Assembly: GCA_026989045.1 (NCBI GenBank)
Contig: JALSJY010000016.1
Location: 1-6,217 of the forward strand
Direction: 5' to 3'
Source: Hyphomicrobiales bacterium
Lineage (GTDB): Bacteria; Pseudomonadota; Alphaproteobacteria; Rhizobiales; Devosiaceae
DNA length: 6,217 nt
In this document: in pieces, positions 6,181 to 6,217 of the stretch
How the letters are laid out: each line of letters opens with the position of its first letter
Numbering within the stretch: position 1 is the first letter of the stretch
Made by a program: the position numbers and the translations under genes
Notes under the pieces: generated by a model
Told to the model about the DNA's origin: nothing
What the model saw: only the letters and a program-made list of their open reading frames with translations
Database searches by the model: none

Positions 6181-6217
6181 ATGGAAGGGAGGTTGGCTGT
6201 TGCTAATTCCAAGCCAT
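6181..6217 (+). CDS. Possible start of a divergent gene, cut by the window edge
   Basis: Two openings are possible. ATG 6181 would give MEGRLAVANSKP, with only a weak GTGAG before it. Alternatively TTG 6200 is preceded at 7 nt by a strong AGGGAGG (6186-6192) and would give MLIPSH in another frame; the receiver gene in this window also uses TTG behind a GAGGGAGG-type site. Too few codons are present to recognise a product. In related genomes ScfR-type regulators often sit opposite the gene they control, so a short-chain acyl or glyoxylate-type enzyme is a reasonable guess, nothing more. Confidence 0.25.
   Translation, partial: MEGRLAVANSKP

Overview
This 6.2 kb window is an AT-rich piece of bacterial chromosome. 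All complete genes are on the minus strand, so they read from right to left. The gene families point to an alphaproteobacterium: a regulator of the short-chain-fatty-acyl (ScfR/RamB) type, a CbrA/CrbS-like kinase fused to a sodium:solute symporter, and AcuI. A marine lineage is possible but only inferred. There are no mobile elements, tRNA or rRNA genes, or CRISPR arrays.

Layout from right to left: (1) at 6054-6217 a divergent control region with several dyads and repeated TTTACAA motifs, plus what may be the first codons of a plus-strand gene cut by the window edge; (2) at 6053-4500 a 517-residue XRE-family regulator; (3) a 63-84 bp gap; (4) a tightly packed four-gene block from 4415 to 58: a receiver-only response regulator, an 88-residue two-helix membrane protein, a 902-residue symporter/histidine-kinase fusion, and an acuI-type acryloyl-CoA reductase. 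Two junctions in this block are one-base stop/start overlaps and the third gap is 4 bp, so it is almost certainly one transcript. (5) At 1-57 an imperfect GC-rich inverted repeat that could end the transcript.

The genes share a theme of sensing and handling short-chain acyl compounds (acetate, propionate, acrylate). The kinase probably senses a small organic acid through its transporter domain, aided by the small membrane protein, and signals to the receiver protein. The receiver has no output domain. The neighbouring XRE regulator contains a stretch (residues 140-193) that aligns without gaps to the dimerization/phosphoacceptor helices of the window's own kinase, with a histidine exactly at the phosphoacceptor position. 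This suggests, as a hypothesis only, that the receiver could dock on or exchange phosphate with the transcription factor, linking a transporter-sensor to an acyl-CoA-type regulator. AcuI would be the metabolic output, reducing acryloyl-CoA to propionyl-CoA.
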